From positions 846,001 through 910,000 of the forward strand of contig NZ_CP015612.1 in NCBI RefSeq assembly GCF_002138415.1: a stretch of 64,000 nucleotides of DNA. The letters run 5' to 3'. The notes under the pieces are model-generated. The model was not told where the DNA came from. It was given only the letters and a program-made list of their open reading frames with translations, and did no database searches. This document shows, piece after piece, positions 20,051 to 28,883 of this stretch. The stretch is from Stenotrophomonas maltophilia. Its GTDB lineage: Bacteria > Pseudomonadota > Gammaproteobacteria > Xanthomonadales > Xanthomonadaceae. The stretch's first letter is position 1; every line of letters begins with the position of its first letter. Made by a program: the position numbers and the translations under genes.

Positions 20051-20356
20051 ATGGCAAAGACCTCCATGGTCAACCGCGACATCAAGCGGGAAAAGCTGGC
20101 AAAGAAGTACGCTGAGAAGCGTGCAGCTCTGAAGAAGATCGTGTCCTCCGTGGACGCGACCTACGAAGAGAAGATCGACGCCGCAACCAAGCTGGCCAAG
20201 CTGCCGCGCGATTCGTCGCCGAGCCGCCAGCGCAACCGTTGCGAGCTGTCGGGTCGTCCGCGTGGCGTCTACAGCAAGTTCGGCCTGGGCCGTAACAAGC
20301 TGCGTGAAGCCACCATGCGTGGCGACGTCCCGGGTCTGCGCAAGGCCAGCTGGTAA
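20051..20356 (+). CDS. rpsN: 30S ribosomal protein S14
   Basis: Protein of the 30S head. The 101-residue sequence is the long, zinc-independent form: the C-terminal part [14 protein letters not shown] has one Cys and lacks the CxxC pairs. Unusually it is followed not by rpsH but by a 258-bp spacer with two strong hairpins. Confidence 0.98.
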   Translation: MAKTSMVNRDIKREKLAKKYAEKRAALKKIVSSVDATYEEKIDAATKLAKLPRDSSPSRQRNRCELSGRPRGVYSKFGLGRNKLREATMRGDVPGLRKASW

Positions 20357-20375
20357 TCCCAGCCGGCCCTGCGAT

Positions 20376-20399
20376 CAGGAGCCCCTTCGGGGGTTCCTG
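20376..20399 (+). terminator. TTCG-capped hairpin after rpsN
   Basis: CAGGAGCCCC, loop TTCG, GGGGTTCCTG: a 10-bp stem with one G-T pair, 20 nt after the rpsN stop. No T tract; a likely 3'-end or transcript-stability structure. Confidence 0.55.
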
Positions 20400-20432
20400 A
20401 ACCGGGCAGGGGAGGCATTCAGCTTTCCCTGC

Positions 20433-20472
20433 GTAAAAAAACCGAAGAGCCCGGCGCAAGCCGGGCTCTTTT
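20433..20472 (+). terminator. Intrinsic terminator inside the spc cluster
   Basis: AAGAGCCCGGC (20445-20455), loop GCAA, GCCGGGCTCTT (20460-20470) plus two T: an 11-bp perfect stem whose 3' arm ends in T, preceded by a run of seven A (20434-20440). It lies between rpsN and rpsH and should split the operon unless antiterminated. A lone TATACT (20477-20482) follows, without a convincing -35. Confidence 0.75.
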
Positions 20473-20511
20473 GGCGTATACTCCCGCGTCTTGCCCTGTG
20501 CAGACGGGGTT

Positions 20512-20537
20512 GTAGGAGTGGGCTTCCGGCCCGCTGC
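20512..20537 (+). repeat. SMAG-like REP before rpsH
   Basis: GTAGG then AGTGGGC/GCCCGCT (7-bp stem with one G-T pair). It is a more divergent member of the GTAG repeat class, within the rpsN-rpsH spacer. Confidence 0.5.
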
Positions 20538-20614
20538 AACAAGGGACCTGGCCCGTTTCCAGGAGACAACAGATTTTCGCGAAAGCGGATATCGGTGCAC
20601 TCAAAGGTACTCAT

Positions 20615-21013
20615 ATGAGCATGACTGATCCCATCGCCGACCTGCTGGTCCGCATCAAGAATGCGGCCGCGGTTGGCAAGCAGACGGTGAAAGCCCCGTC
20701 GTCCAAGATCAAGGTTGCGATTGCCCAGGTCCTGAAGGACGAGGGTTACATCACCGACCTGCGCGTGACCCAGCTGGAAAACAACAAGTCCGAGCTGGAA
20801 ATCGTGCTGAAGTATTTCGAAGGCAAGCCGGTCATCGCGACCCTGAAGCGCTTCTCGCGTTCGGGCCTGCGCCAGTACCGCGGCAAGAGCGAGCTGCCGA
20901 AGGTCATGAACGGCCTGGGTATCTCCATCATTTCCACCTCCAAGGGCATCATGACTGATGCGCAGGCGCGCCAGCTGGGCGTCGGCGGCGAAGTCCTGTG
21001 CTTCGTGGCCTAA
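20615..21013 (+). CDS. rpsH: 30S ribosomal protein S8
   Basis: Central-domain 16S rRNA binder and, in E. coli, translational repressor of the spc operon. The 132-residue product starts [17 protein letters not shown] and ends GGEVLCFVA. Here it is first after an internal terminator and REP-bearing spacer, so its transcription may depend on readthrough or a local promoter. Confidence 0.98.
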   Translation: MSMTDPIADLLVRIKNAAAVGKQTVKAPSSKIKVAIAQVLKDEGYITDLRVTQLENNKSELEIVLKYFEGKPVIATLKRFSRSGLRQYRGKSELPKVMNGLGISIISTSKGIMTDAQARQLGVGGEVLCFVA

Positions 21014-21031
21014 GGCGAAAGGAGTAGAACT

Positions 21032-21556
21032 ATGTCCCGCGTAGCCAAGAAGCCGATCGACCTGGGTAAGGTTGAACTGAACGTCCAGTCGGACAGCGTC
21101 ACCGCCAAGGGCCCGAAGGGCACCCTGTCGCTGGCCAAGCCGGCCGGTATTGCCATCAACGTCGACAACGGCGTTGCCACCCTGAGCACCGAGAATGCCG
21201 ACCTGGTCGCACTGACCGGTACCGTGCGTGCGATCCTGTCCAACATGGTCAAGGGCGTGTCCGAAGGCTTCGAGCGCAAGCTGGAGCTGGTCGGCGTGGG
21301 TTACCGCGCTGCCATGCAGGGCAAGGACCTGAGCCTGTCGCTGGGCTTCTCGCATCCGGTCGTGTTCGTGGCGCCGGAAGGCATCACCCTGTCGACCCCG
21401 ACCCAGACCGAGATCCTGGTCCAGGGCGCTGACAAGCAGGTCGTCGGTGAAGTTGCCGCCAAGATCCGCGCGTTCCGCAAGCCGGAGCCGTACAAGGGCA
21501 AGGGCGTGAAGTACTCCGACGAAGTCATCATCCGTAAGGAAGCCAAGAAGGCATAA
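21032..21556 (+). CDS. rplF: 50S ribosomal protein L6
   Basis: L6 lies near the factor-binding site. The 174 residues ([16 protein letters not shown]...) end with [15 protein letters not shown] and a basic tail. AAAGGAG precedes the ATG. An 86-bp gap with a CCGCACA/TGTGCGG hairpin (21578-21595) separates it from rplR. Confidence 0.98.
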
Positions 21557-21642
21557 GCGCGAGTCCCTCGCAAGAACCCGCACATCCCTGTGCGGACTTC
21601 TCAGGGAAAAGCTCTTCCTTCAGCTTTCAAGGAATAATCAAA

Positions 21643-21996
21643 ATGAACAAGAACATCGCCCGCCTGCGTCGCGCCAAGTCGACCCGCGCCCACATCCGTG
21701 AGCTCGGCGTCGCCCGCCTGTCGGTGCTGCGCACCGGCCAGCACCTGTACGCCCAGGTCTTCACCGCCGACGGTTCCAAGGTGCTGGCTGCCGCCAACAC
21801 CACCCAGACCGACGTCATGGAAGGCCTGAAGAACGGCAAGAACGCCGATGCCGCCGCCAAGGTTGGCCGCATCGTCGCCGAGCGCGCCAAGGCCGCCGGC
21901 GTCGAGAAGGTTGCCTTCGATCGTTCGGGCTACCGCTACCACGGCCGCATCAAGGCCCTGGCAGAAGCGGCCCGCGAAGCCGGCCTGCAGTTCTAA
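21643..21996 (+). CDS. rplR: 50S ribosomal protein L18
   Basis: 5S rRNA-binding protein. The 117-residue product has a basic N-terminus ([15 protein letters not shown]) and the C-terminal [20 protein letters not shown]. Spacing to rpsE is 161 bp and GC-rich, looser than in E. coli. Confidence 0.98.
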   Translation: MNKNIARLRRAKSTRAHIRELGVARLSVLRTGQHLYAQVFTADGSKVLAAANTTQTDVMEGLKNGKNADAAAKVGRIVAERAKAAGVEKVAFDRSGYRYHGRIKALAEAAREAGLQF

Positions 21997-22157
21997 GGGA
22001 CAAGGGCAGGGGGCTATTGGCCTCCTGCCTGCCTGCTCGCCAGCCTGAGTGAGGCTGGACGGCGCCGCTCTTCTGCAGCGGCCCACCGGAACGCCGCGTC
22101 ACGCCACAACCATAAGCGGCTTCGAGCCGTACATACCCAAACAACCAAGGAATCAAC

Positions 22158-22700
22158 ATGGCAGAAGAGCGTCAGCAGCGGGGTCGCGATCGCGACCGTA
22201 ACCGCGAAGAGAAGATCGACGACGGCATGATCGAAAAGCTGGTCGCGGTCAACCGCGTCAGCAAGACCGTCAAGGGTGGCCGCCAGTTCACCTTCACCGC
22301 CCTGACCGTGGTCGGCGACGGCGAAGGCAAGGTCGGTTTCGGCTATGGCAAGGCCCGCGAAGTGCCGGTCGCCATCCAGAAGTCGATGGAACAGGCCCGC
22401 AAGAACCTGGTCAGCGTTGACCTGAACAACGGCACCCTGTGGCACACCATCAAGGATGGTCACGGCGCAGCCCGCGTGTTCATGCAGCCGGCTTCGGAAG
22501 GTACCGGTGTCATCGCCGGCGGTGCCATGCGCGCCGTGCTGGAAGCGGTTGGCGTGAAGAACGTGCTGGCCAAGGCCACCGGTTCGCGCAACCCGATCAA
22601 CCTGGTGCGTGCCACCGTGAAGGGTCTGTCTGCTGCGCAGTCGCCGGCCCGCATCGCGGCCAAGCGCGGCAAGAAGGTGGAGGAACTCAACCATGGCTAA
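22158..22700 (+). CDS. rpsE: 30S ribosomal protein S5
   Basis: S5 affects decoding fidelity and mRNA unwinding. The 180-residue protein has an Arg/Asp-rich N-terminal extension and then the loop [20 protein letters not shown], where spectinomycin resistance changes occur in other bacteria; no deletion is seen. It overlaps rpmD by 8 bp. Confidence 0.98.
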
Positions 22701-22884
22701 TGAGTCCAACAAGACTGTCAAGGTCCGCCTGGTGCGTGGCCTGCGTGGCACCCAGTCGCGTCACCGCCTGTCGGTGCGTGCCCTGGGCCTGAACAAGCTC
22801 AACGATGTGCGTGAACTGAAGGACAGCCCGCAGGTGCGCGGCCTGATCAACAAGGTTCAGTACCTCGTCCAGGTTGAGGAGTAA
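22693..22884 (+). CDS. rpmD: 50S ribosomal protein L30
   Basis: Small 50S protein of 63 residues with the family pattern [17 protein letters not shown]. Its start lies within the end of rpsE (8-bp overlap), implying coupled translation. Six bp before rplO. Confidence 0.97.
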
Positions 22885-22890
22885 TCGACC

Positions 22891-23334
22891 ATGACTCTGC
22901 GTCTCAATGAACTGAGCCCGGCACCGGGCGCCCGCACCGAGCGTACCCGCGTCGGTCGCGGTATCGGCTCGGGCCTGGGCAAGACTGCCGGCCGCGGCCA
23001 CAAGGGTTCGTTCGCCCGCAAGGGTGGCGGCAAGATCAAGGCTGGCTTCGAAGGCGGCCAGACCCCCATGCAGCGTCGTCTGCCGAAGATCGGCTTCCGT
23101 TCGCCGATCGCCAAGGACACCGCTGAAGTGCTGCTGTACGCGCTGGACAAGCTGCCGGCCGGTGAGATCGACTTCGCCGCCCTGCGTGCTGCCAAGCTGG
23201 TCCCGAGCACTGCCAAGAAGGCCAAGGTCGTCGTCAAGGGCGAAGTGACCAAGGCGTTCACCCTGAAGGGTATTGCTGCCACGGCGGGTGCCAAGGCCGC
23301 GATCGAAGCTGCCGGCGGCAGCGTAACGGAGTAA
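22891..23334 (+). CDS. rplO: 50S ribosomal protein L15
   Basis: Late-assembly 50S protein. The 147-residue product has the glycine-rich N-terminus ([20 protein letters not shown]) and the [14 protein letters not shown] segment. Seven bp upstream of secY. Confidence 0.98.
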   Translation: MTLRLNELSPAPGARTERTRVGRGIGSGLGKTAGRGHKGSFARKGGGKIKAGFEGGQTPMQRRLPKIGFRSPIAKDTAEVLLYALDKLPAGEIDFAALRAAKLVPSTAKKAKVVVKGEVTKAFTLKGIAATAGAKAAIEAAGGSVTE

Positions 23335-23341
23335 GAAAATC

Positions 23342-24709
23342 ATGGCGCAAGCTGGCATCGGTAACCTCGCGGGCGGAATGGGCAAGTTCACTGAACTTCG
23401 CCAACGTTTGCTGTTCGTCGTCGGGGCTTTGATCGTCTATCGCATCGGCTGCTACGTGCCGGTGCCGGGCGTCAATCCCGATGCCATGCTTGCCATGATG
23501 CAACAGCAGGGCGGCGGCATCGTGGACATGTTCAACATGTTCTCGGGCGGCGCCCTGCACCGTTTCAGCATCTTCGCGCTGAACGTGATGCCGTACATCT
23601 CGGCATCGATCGTGATGCAGCTGGCCGTGCACATCTTCCCCGCCCTGAAGGCGATGCAGAAGGAAGGTGAGTCCGGCCGCCGCAAGATCACCCAGTATTC
23701 GCGCATCGGCGCCGTGCTGCTGGCAGTGGTGCAGGGCGGCTCGATCGCGCTGGCCCTGCAGGGCCAGGTCTCGCCGTCGGGCGCTCCGGTCGTGTACGCG
23801 CCGGGCATGGGCTTCGTGCTCACCGCCGTGGTCGCACTGACCGCCGGCACCATGTTCCTGATGTGGGTTGGTGAGCAGGTCACCGAGCGCGGCATCGGCA
23901 ACGGCGTGTCGCTGATCATCTTCGCCGGTATCGTCGCTGGCCTGCCGGGTGCGGTCATCCACACCTTCGACGCCTACCGCGACGGCAACATCCAGTTCAT
24001 CCAGCTGCTGCTGATCGCCATCGTCGTGCTCGCCTTCACCTTCTTCGTGGTGTTCGTCGAGCGTGGCCAGCGCCGGATCACGGTCAATTACGCGCGCCGC
24101 CAGGGCGGTCGCAACGCGTACATGAACCAGACCTCGTTCCTGCCGCTGAAGCTCAACATGGCCGGCGTCATCCCGGCGATCTTCGCCTCGAGCCTGCTGG
24201 CCTTCCCGGCCACCCTGGCCATGTGGTCCGGCCAGGCTGCCAACCAGAGCAGCTTCGGCCAAGTCCTGCAGAAGGTGGCCAATGCTCTCGGCCCGGGCGA
24301 ACCGCTGCACATGATCGTGTTCGCTGCGCTGATCACCGGTTTCGCGTTCTTCTATACCGCGCTGGTGTTCAACTCGCAGGAAACCGCCGACAACCTGAAG
24401 AAGTCGGGCGCGCTGATTCCGGGCATCCGTCCGGGCAAGGCCACCGCCGATTACATCGACGGCGTGCTGACCCGCCTGACCGCAGCCGGCTCGGCCTACC
24501 TGGTGATTGTCTGCCTGCTGCCGGAACTGATGCGCACGCAGCTGAACGCCTCGTTCTACTTCGGTGGTACTTCGCTGCTGATCGTGGTGGTGGTGGTGAT
24601 GGATTTCATCGCCCAGGTGCAGGCGCACCTGATGTCCCACCAGTACGAGAGCCTGCTGAAGAAGGCCAACCTGAAGGGCGGCAACCGCGGCGGTTTTGCC
24701 CGCGGCTGA
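23342..24709 (+). CDS. secY: Protein translocase subunit SecY
   Basis: Channel-forming core of the Sec translocon in the inner membrane. The 455-residue sequence has the ten hydrophobic segments expected, with an early one near 20-40 ([20 protein letters not shown]) and the conserved [13 protein letters not shown]. It is last in the spc cluster. The usual next gene, rpmJ, is absent. Confidence 0.98.
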   Translation: MAQAGIGNLAGGMGKFTELRQRLLFVVGALIVYRIGCYVPVPGVNPDAMLAMMQQQGGGIVDMFNMFSGGALHRFSIFALNVMPYISASIVMQLAVHIFPALKAMQKEGESGRRKITQYSRIGAVLLAVVQGGSIALALQGQVSPSGAPVVYAPGMGFVLTAVVALTAGTMFLMWVGEQVTERGIGNGVSLIIFAGIVAGLPGAVIHTFDAYRDGNIQFIQLLLIAIVVLAFTFFVVFVERGQRRITVNYARRQGGRNAYMNQTSFLPLKLNMAGVIPAIFASSLLAFPATLAMWSGQAANQSSFGQVLQKVANALGPGEPLHMIVFAALITGFAFFYTALVFNSQETADNLKKSGALIPGIRPGKATADYIDGVLTRLTAAGSAYLVIVCLLPELMRTQLNASFYFGGTSLLIVVVVVMDFIAQVQAHLMSHQYESLLKKANLKGGNRGGFARG

Positions 24710-24724
24710 TTGGCCTGTTATACT
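24696..24724 (+). promoter_or_regulatory. Candidate promoter for the alpha genes
   Basis: TTGCCC (24696-24701), 17 nt, TATACT (24719-24724), overlapping the secY stop. Four and five matches to the two consensus boxes. It would give a leader of about 325 nt before rpsM. Confidence 0.45.
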
Positions 24725-25056
24725 TTCCTCTTCCTGACGTGATGGTCCCTCCGCTTCGCGGACTCCGGCCACACAAACGAAGGGCGGCCCCCGCAGCGGT
24801 TCCGGGTGGGGGTGTGATGAGGTGGTCCCGCGCTGGAGTAGCGCGGGCGGCCCCGGGGGAAACCCCAGGTCCAACCCCATCCGGCGCCGGAGCCTGGGCA
24901 CACTCCCCAGGCCGGGTTCATGAAACCAATGGTTTCACGGGCTTCCATGTAAACCGGAACCTTGTTAGTATCGCTAGTTCACTTTTTTGATCCATCCTGC
25001 CGGATTGGCGTGCCCGAGGCGCGCTGTCGGCCATCACTCAGCTGGAGAACCGCGTC
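24725..25056 (+). other. Structured secY-rpsM spacer lacking rpmJ
   Basis: No gene is found here, and none of the frames gives the short Cys-rich L36 protein. The spacer holds hairpins at 24827-24847 (CCCGCGCT/AGCGCGGG), 24892-24912 (GCCTGGG/CCCAGGC) and 24921-24937 (TGAAACC/GGTTTCA), then TAGTAT (24966-24971), which could be a weak -10. It may be the alpha-operon leader. Confidence 0.55.
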
Positions 25057-25413
25057 ATGGCGCGTATTGCAGGCGTCAACCTGCCAGCCCAGAAGCATGT
25101 CTGGGTCGGGTTGCAAAGCATTTACGGCATCGGCCGTACCCGTTCGAAGAAGGTCTGCGAAGTCGCAGGCGTTGCTTCGACCACCAAGATCCGCGATCTG
25201 TCGGAGCCGGAAATCGAGCGCCTGCGCGCCGAAGTCGGCAAGTACATCGTGGAAGGCGATCTGCGCCGTGAGATCGGCATCGCGATCAAGCGCCTGATGG
25301 ACCTGGGCTGCTACCGTGGCCTGCGTCACCGTCGTGGCCTCCCGCTGCGTGGCCAGCGCACCCGTACCAACGCCCGCACCCGCAAGGGTCCGCGCAAGGC
25401 GATCAAGAAGTAA
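25057..25413 (+). CDS. rpsM: 30S ribosomal protein S13
   Basis: S13 contacts P-site tRNA and the 50S head bridges. The 118 residues begin [19 protein letters not shown] and end in a basic tail [18 protein letters not shown]. First alpha gene; CTGGAG is 9 nt before the ATG. Confidence 0.99.
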   Translation: MARIAGVNLPAQKHVWVGLQSIYGIGRTRSKKVCEVAGVASTTKIRDLSEPEIERLRAEVGKYIVEGDLRREIGIAIKRLMDLGCYRGLRHRRGLPLRGQRTRTNARTRKGPRKAIKK

Positions 25414-25424
25414 GGGACTGAGAA

Positions 25425-25814
25425 ATGGCTAAGCCCGCTGCTAAGACCAAGAAGAAGATCAAGCGCGTCGTCACCGACGGCGTTGCCCACGTCCACGCTT
25501 CGTTCAACAACACCATCGTCACCATCACCGACCGCCAGGGCAACGCTCTGTCGTGGGCGACCTCCGGTGGCGCTGGCTTCCGCGGTTCGCGCAAGTCGAC
25601 CCCGTTCGCTGCCCAGGTGGCGGCTGAAAAGGCCGGTCGTGCTGCGCTGGACTACGGCGTGAAGTCGCTGGAAGTCCGCATCAAGGGCCCGGGTCCGGGC
25701 CGTGAGTCGGCCGTGCGTTCGTTGAACAACGTCGGCTACAAGATCACCAACATCATCGACGTGACGCCTATCCCGCACAACGGGTGCCGTCCGCCGAAGA
25801 AGCGTCGCGTCTAA
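25425..25814 (+). CDS. rpsK: 30S ribosomal protein S11
   Basis: Platform protein lining the mRNA exit path near the Shine-Dalgarno helix. The 129-residue product has [19 protein letters not shown] and ends [15 protein letters not shown], both diagnostic. 11 bp after rpsM. Confidence 0.99.
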   Translation: MAKPAAKTKKKIKRVVTDGVAHVHASFNNTIVTITDRQGNALSWATSGGAGFRGSRKSTPFAAQVAAEKAGRAALDYGVKSLEVRIKGPGPGRESAVRSLNNVGYKITNIIDVTPIPHNGCRPPKKRRV

Positions 25815-25829
25815 AGGGAGCGATAAGAA

Positions 25830-26459
25830 ATGGCTCGTTATATCGGTCCTACCTGTAAGCTCGCCCGTCGCGAAGGCGCCGACCTGTCCCTGAAGAGCCC
25901 GGCGCGTGCGCTGGACTCCAAGTGCAAGCTGGAGCAGAAGCCCGGCCAGCACGGCGCCACTGCCCGCAAGGGCAAGCTGTCCGACTACGCCACCCAGCTG
26001 CGTGAAAAGCAGAAGGTCAAGCGTATCTACGGCCTGCTGGAGCGTCAGTTCCGCAACTACTACAAGAAGGCCTCGACCAAGAAGGGCAACACCGGCGAGA
26101 ACCTGCTGCAGCTGCTGGAAACCCGCCTGGACAACGTCGTCTACCGCATGGGCTTCGCCGTGACCCGTCCGGCTGCCCGTCAGCTGGTGTCGCACCGCGG
26201 CGTCACCGTGAATGGCAAGTCGGTCAACCTGGCTTCGTACCAGGTCAAGGCTGGCGACGCCATCGCTCTGTCTGAAAAGGCTGCCAAGCAGCTGCGCGTC
26301 CAGGAAGCCCTGACCGTCGCCGCCCAGCATGACCTGAGCCCGTCGTGGGTTGAAGTGGATTCCGGCAAGTTCACCGGCATCTTCAAGGCTGTTCCGGATC
26401 GTTCGGATCTGCCTGCGGACATCAACGAAGCGCTGATCGTCGAGCTGTATTCGAAGTAA
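25830..26459 (+). CDS. rpsD: 30S ribosomal protein S4
   Basis: Early 16S rRNA binder and, in E. coli, repressor of the alpha operon. The 209-residue protein (206 in E. coli) carries the S4 RNA-binding motif around [20 protein letters not shown] and [20 protein letters not shown]. No zinc-binding Cys set. A short GC hairpin (26474-26493) lies between it and rpoA. Confidence 0.98.
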   Translation: MARYIGPTCKLARREGADLSLKSPARALDSKCKLEQKPGQHGATARKGKLSDYATQLREKQKVKRIYGLLERQFRNYYKKASTKKGNTGENLLQLLETRLDNVVYRMGFAVTRPAARQLVSHRGVTVNGKSVNLASYQVKAGDAIALSEKAAKQLRVQEALTVAAQHDLSPSWVEVDSGKFTGIFKAVPDRSDLPADINEALIVELYSK

Positions 26460-26514
26460 TTCACATTGGAGAGCCCCCGGCGACGGCCGGGGGTTCACTA
26501 GGAGAACCCGCAAC

Positions 26515-27513
26515 ATGACGGTTACCGCCAACCAGGTTCTGCGTCCTCGCGGTCCGCAGATCGAACGCCTTACCGACACCCGTGCAAAGGTCGTTATCGA
26601 ACCTTTGGAGCGGGGTTACGGGCATACGCTGGGTAATGCCCTGCGTCGCGTGCTGCTGTCGTCCATCCCGGGCTTCGCCATCACGGAAGTCGAAATCGAC
26701 GGCGTGTTGCATGAGTACACCACGGTCGAAGGTCTGCAGGAGGACGTGCTCGAAGTCCTGCTGAACCTGAAGGACGTGGCCATCCGTATGCACTCCGGCG
26801 ACAGCGCCACCCTGTCCCTGTCCAAGCAGGGCCCGGGCGTTGTCACTGCTGCCGACATCAAGGTCGACCACAATGTGGAGATCCTGAACGGCGAACACGT
26901 GATCTGCCACCTGACCAAGGATACGGCGATCAACATGCGTCTGAAGATCGAACGTGGTTTCGGCTACCAGCCGGCTGCCGCGCGTCGTCGTCCGGACGAA
27001 GAAACCCGTGCCATCGGCCGTCTGGTCCTGGATGCCTCGTTCTCGCCGGTCCGCCGCGTCGCCTATGCCGTGGAAGCGGCCCGCGTCGAACAGCGTACCG
27101 ACCTGGACAAGCTGGTCATCGATATCGAGACCAACGGCACCATCGACGCCGAGGAAGCCGTGCGCACCGCCGCCGACATCCTCAGCGACCAGCTGTCGGT
27201 GTTCGGTGACTTCACCCACCGCGACCGCGGTGCAGCCAAGCCGGCCAACAACGGCGTGGATCCGGTGCTGCTGCGCCCGATCGACGATCTGGAGCTGACC
27301 GTGCGTTCGGCCAACTGCCTGAAGGCCGAAAGCATCTACTACATCGGCGATCTGATCCAGAAGACCGAAGTGGAGCTGCTGAAGACTCCGAACCTGGGCA
27401 AGAAGTCGCTCACCGAGATCAAGGAAGTGCTGGCTCAGCGCGGCCTGTCGCTCGGCATGAAGCTGGAGAACTGGCCGCCGGCCGGCGTCGCCAGCCACGG
27501 CATGCTGGGCTGA
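26515..27513 (+). CDS. rpoA: DNA-directed RNA polymerase subunit alpha
   Basis: Alpha scaffolds polymerase assembly through its N-terminal domain and contacts UP elements and activators through its C-terminal domain. The 332-residue product has [20 protein letters not shown] in the dimerisation domain and [18 protein letters not shown] in the C-terminal domain. Complete and of normal length. Confidence 0.99.
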   Translation: MTVTANQVLRPRGPQIERLTDTRAKVVIEPLERGYGHTLGNALRRVLLSSIPGFAITEVEIDGVLHEYTTVEGLQEDVLEVLLNLKDVAIRMHSGDSATLSLSKQGPGVVTAADIKVDHNVEILNGEHVICHLTKDTAINMRLKIERGFGYQPAAARRRPDEETRAIGRLVLDASFSPVRRVAYAVEAARVEQRTDLDKLVIDIETNGTIDAEEAVRTAADILSDQLSVFGDFTHRDRGAAKPANNGVDPVLLRPIDDLELTVRSANCLKAESIYYIGDLIQKTEVELLKTPNLGKKSLTEIKEVLAQRGLSLGMKLENWPPAGVASHGMLG

Positions 27514-27527
27514 TATCGGTAATGCCT

Positions 27528-27557
27528 GAAGGCTCCACCGTTCGCGGTGGGGCCTTC
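27528..27557 (+). terminator. TTCG-capped 13-bp hairpin after rpoA
   Basis: GAAGGCTCCACCG (27528-27540), loop TTCG, CGGTGGGGCCTTC (27545-27557), one G-T pair. There is no T tract, and rplQ follows 147 bp on, so it looks like a processing or stability element between rpoA and rplQ rather than a terminator. Confidence 0.5.
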
Positions 27558-27704
27558 AACGCAACACAACATGCCACGACGAACCGCAGGTTCGCGGGGC
27601 AGGTCGTCCAGGACGGGCGGCCAGGACCAACCGCAGTCCGCGCAGCAACGCCAGGATGGCGACAACGATCCGCACAGCCTCATCATTAACCAAGGAATAT
27701 CACC

Positions 27705-28088
27705 ATGCGTCACCAGAAGTCTGGCCGTAAGTTCAGCCGTACCAGCGCCCACCGCGAAGCGATGTTCAAGAACATGGCCGCCTCGCTGTTCAAGCACGAG
27801 CTGATCAAGACCACCCTGCCGAAGGCCAAGGAACTGCGCCGCGTTGCCGAGCCGCTGATCACCTTGGCCAAGGTTGATTCCGTTGCCAACCGCCGTCTGG
27901 CCTTCGCCCGCCTGCGCGACAACGAAGCCGTGGGCAACCTGTTCACCATCCTGGGCCCGCGCTACGCGAACCGTCCGGGCGGCTACCTGCGTCTGCTGAA
28001 GTGCGGCTTCCGCGCCGGCGACAACGCGCCGATGGCCTACGTCGAGCTGGTTGACCGTCCGGTCGTGGCCGAGGAAGTGGCCGAGTAA
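27705..28088 (+). CDS. rplQ: 50S ribosomal protein L17
   Basis: Protein near the tunnel exit. The 127 residues begin [20 protein letters not shown], the family signature. It ends the superoperon; an intrinsic terminator follows 26 nt later. The 191-bp gap after rpoA is longer than usual. Confidence 0.98.
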   Translation: MRHQKSGRKFSRTSAHREAMFKNMAASLFKHELIKTTLPKAKELRRVAEPLITLAKVDSVANRRLAFARLRDNEAVGNLFTILGPRYANRPGGYLRLLKCGFRAGDNAPMAYVELVDRPVVAEEVAE

Positions 28089-28114
28089 TCGGACCGCTCC
28101 AGCGTGACACAGCG

Positions 28115-28139
28115 AAAGCCCGGCCTCTGCCGGGCTTTT
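28115..28139 (+). terminator. Intrinsic terminator of the alpha genes
   Basis: AAAGCCCGGC, loop CTCT, GCCGGGCTTT plus one more T, with GCGTTTTC just after. 10-bp stem; the expected end of the ribosomal superoperon. Confidence 0.85.
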
Positions 28140-28148
28140 GCGTTTTCG

Positions 28149-28185
28149 GGGTCGGATCCCTTTCCGCAGGAAAGGGCTCGGACCC
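28149..28185 (-). repeat. GGGGTC-type palindrome, copy 1
   Basis: Near-perfect palindrome: GGGTCGGATCCCTTTCC, loop GCAG, GAAAGGGCTCGGACCC. Orientation is set by the GGATCC arm, here on the left. Same family as 28789, 28839, 45479 and 54834. Confidence 0.75.
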
Positions 28186-28273
28186 GCGCCGTTCCGACAG
28201 GCGTCACCTGTGGCGGTTCGAATGGCACGCACTCTCGGTTACGCTTGGCGCCTGATCCATTCGAGCGTTGACG

Positions 28274-28780
28274 ATGAATCCACTGCGCTGGCCCTTCCGC
28301 GCCCAGTTCTTCCTGGGCTTCCTGATCTGCGCGGGCCTGCTTGGCTACGCGATCTTCCTGCAGCTGAAGATGGGCCTGGAGCCGTGTCCGCTGTGCATCT
28401 TCCAGCGCCTGGCCTTCGCCGCGCTCGGCCTGCTGTTCCTGATCGGTGCGCTGCACGGGCCATCCAACCGCCCGGGACGCGCGACCTATGGCGTGCTGGC
28501 CTTCATTGCCGCCGCAGTGGGCGTCGGCATCGCCGCGCGCCACGTCTACGTGCAGATGCTGCCGCCGGAAATGGGTTCCACCTGTGGCCCGCCGCTGGCC
28601 TTCCTGAGCGAGACCATGGGGCCGCTGGAAGTGTTCCGCACGGTACTGACCGGCACTGGCAACTGCGGCAACATCGACTGGACCTTCCTTGGCCTGACCA
28701 TGCCGATGTGGTCGGCCGTGTGGTTCGTGCTGCTGGCGCTGTGGGCGCTGGTGGTGTCGCTGCGCAAGGTCAAGCGCTGA
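28274..28780 (+). CDS. dsbB: Disulfide bond formation protein DsbB
   Basis: Inner-membrane quinone reductase that reoxidises DsbA. The 168-residue protein has four hydrophobic segments, the CPLC motif at C38-C41 in the first periplasmic loop and the second cysteine pair C104 and C131 in the second loop. The ATG at 28274 is used; the ORF could extend two codons to a TTG. It is followed by two convergent GGGGTC palindromes that probably serve as a shared terminator with the TonB receptor gene. Confidence 0.95.
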   Translation: MNPLRWPFRAQFFLGFLICAGLLGYAIFLQLKMGLEPCPLCIFQRLAFAALGLLFLIGALHGPSNRPGRATYGVLAFIAAAVGVGIAARHVYVQMLPPEMGSTCGPPLAFLSETMGPLEVFRTVLTGTGNCGNIDWTFLGLTMPMWSAVWFVLLALWALVVSLRKVKR

Positions 28781-28788
28781 AGCAGGAC

Positions 28789-28877
28789 GGGGTCGGATCC
28801 CTTTGCAGCGCAAAGGGCTCTGACCCCATTCCCGGTGCGGGTTCAGAGCCCTTTCCTGCGGAAAGGGATCCGCCCCC
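28789..28877. repeat. Inverted pair of GGGGTC-type palindromes
   Basis: Copy 2 (28789-28827, GGATCC arm on the left) and copy 3 (28839-28877, GGATCC arm on the right) face each other between dsbB and the convergent TonB-receptor gene. Each can form a stem of about 17 bp. The pair fills almost the whole spacer and may act as a bidirectional terminator. Confidence 0.7.
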
Positions 28878-28883
28878 TGTCTC

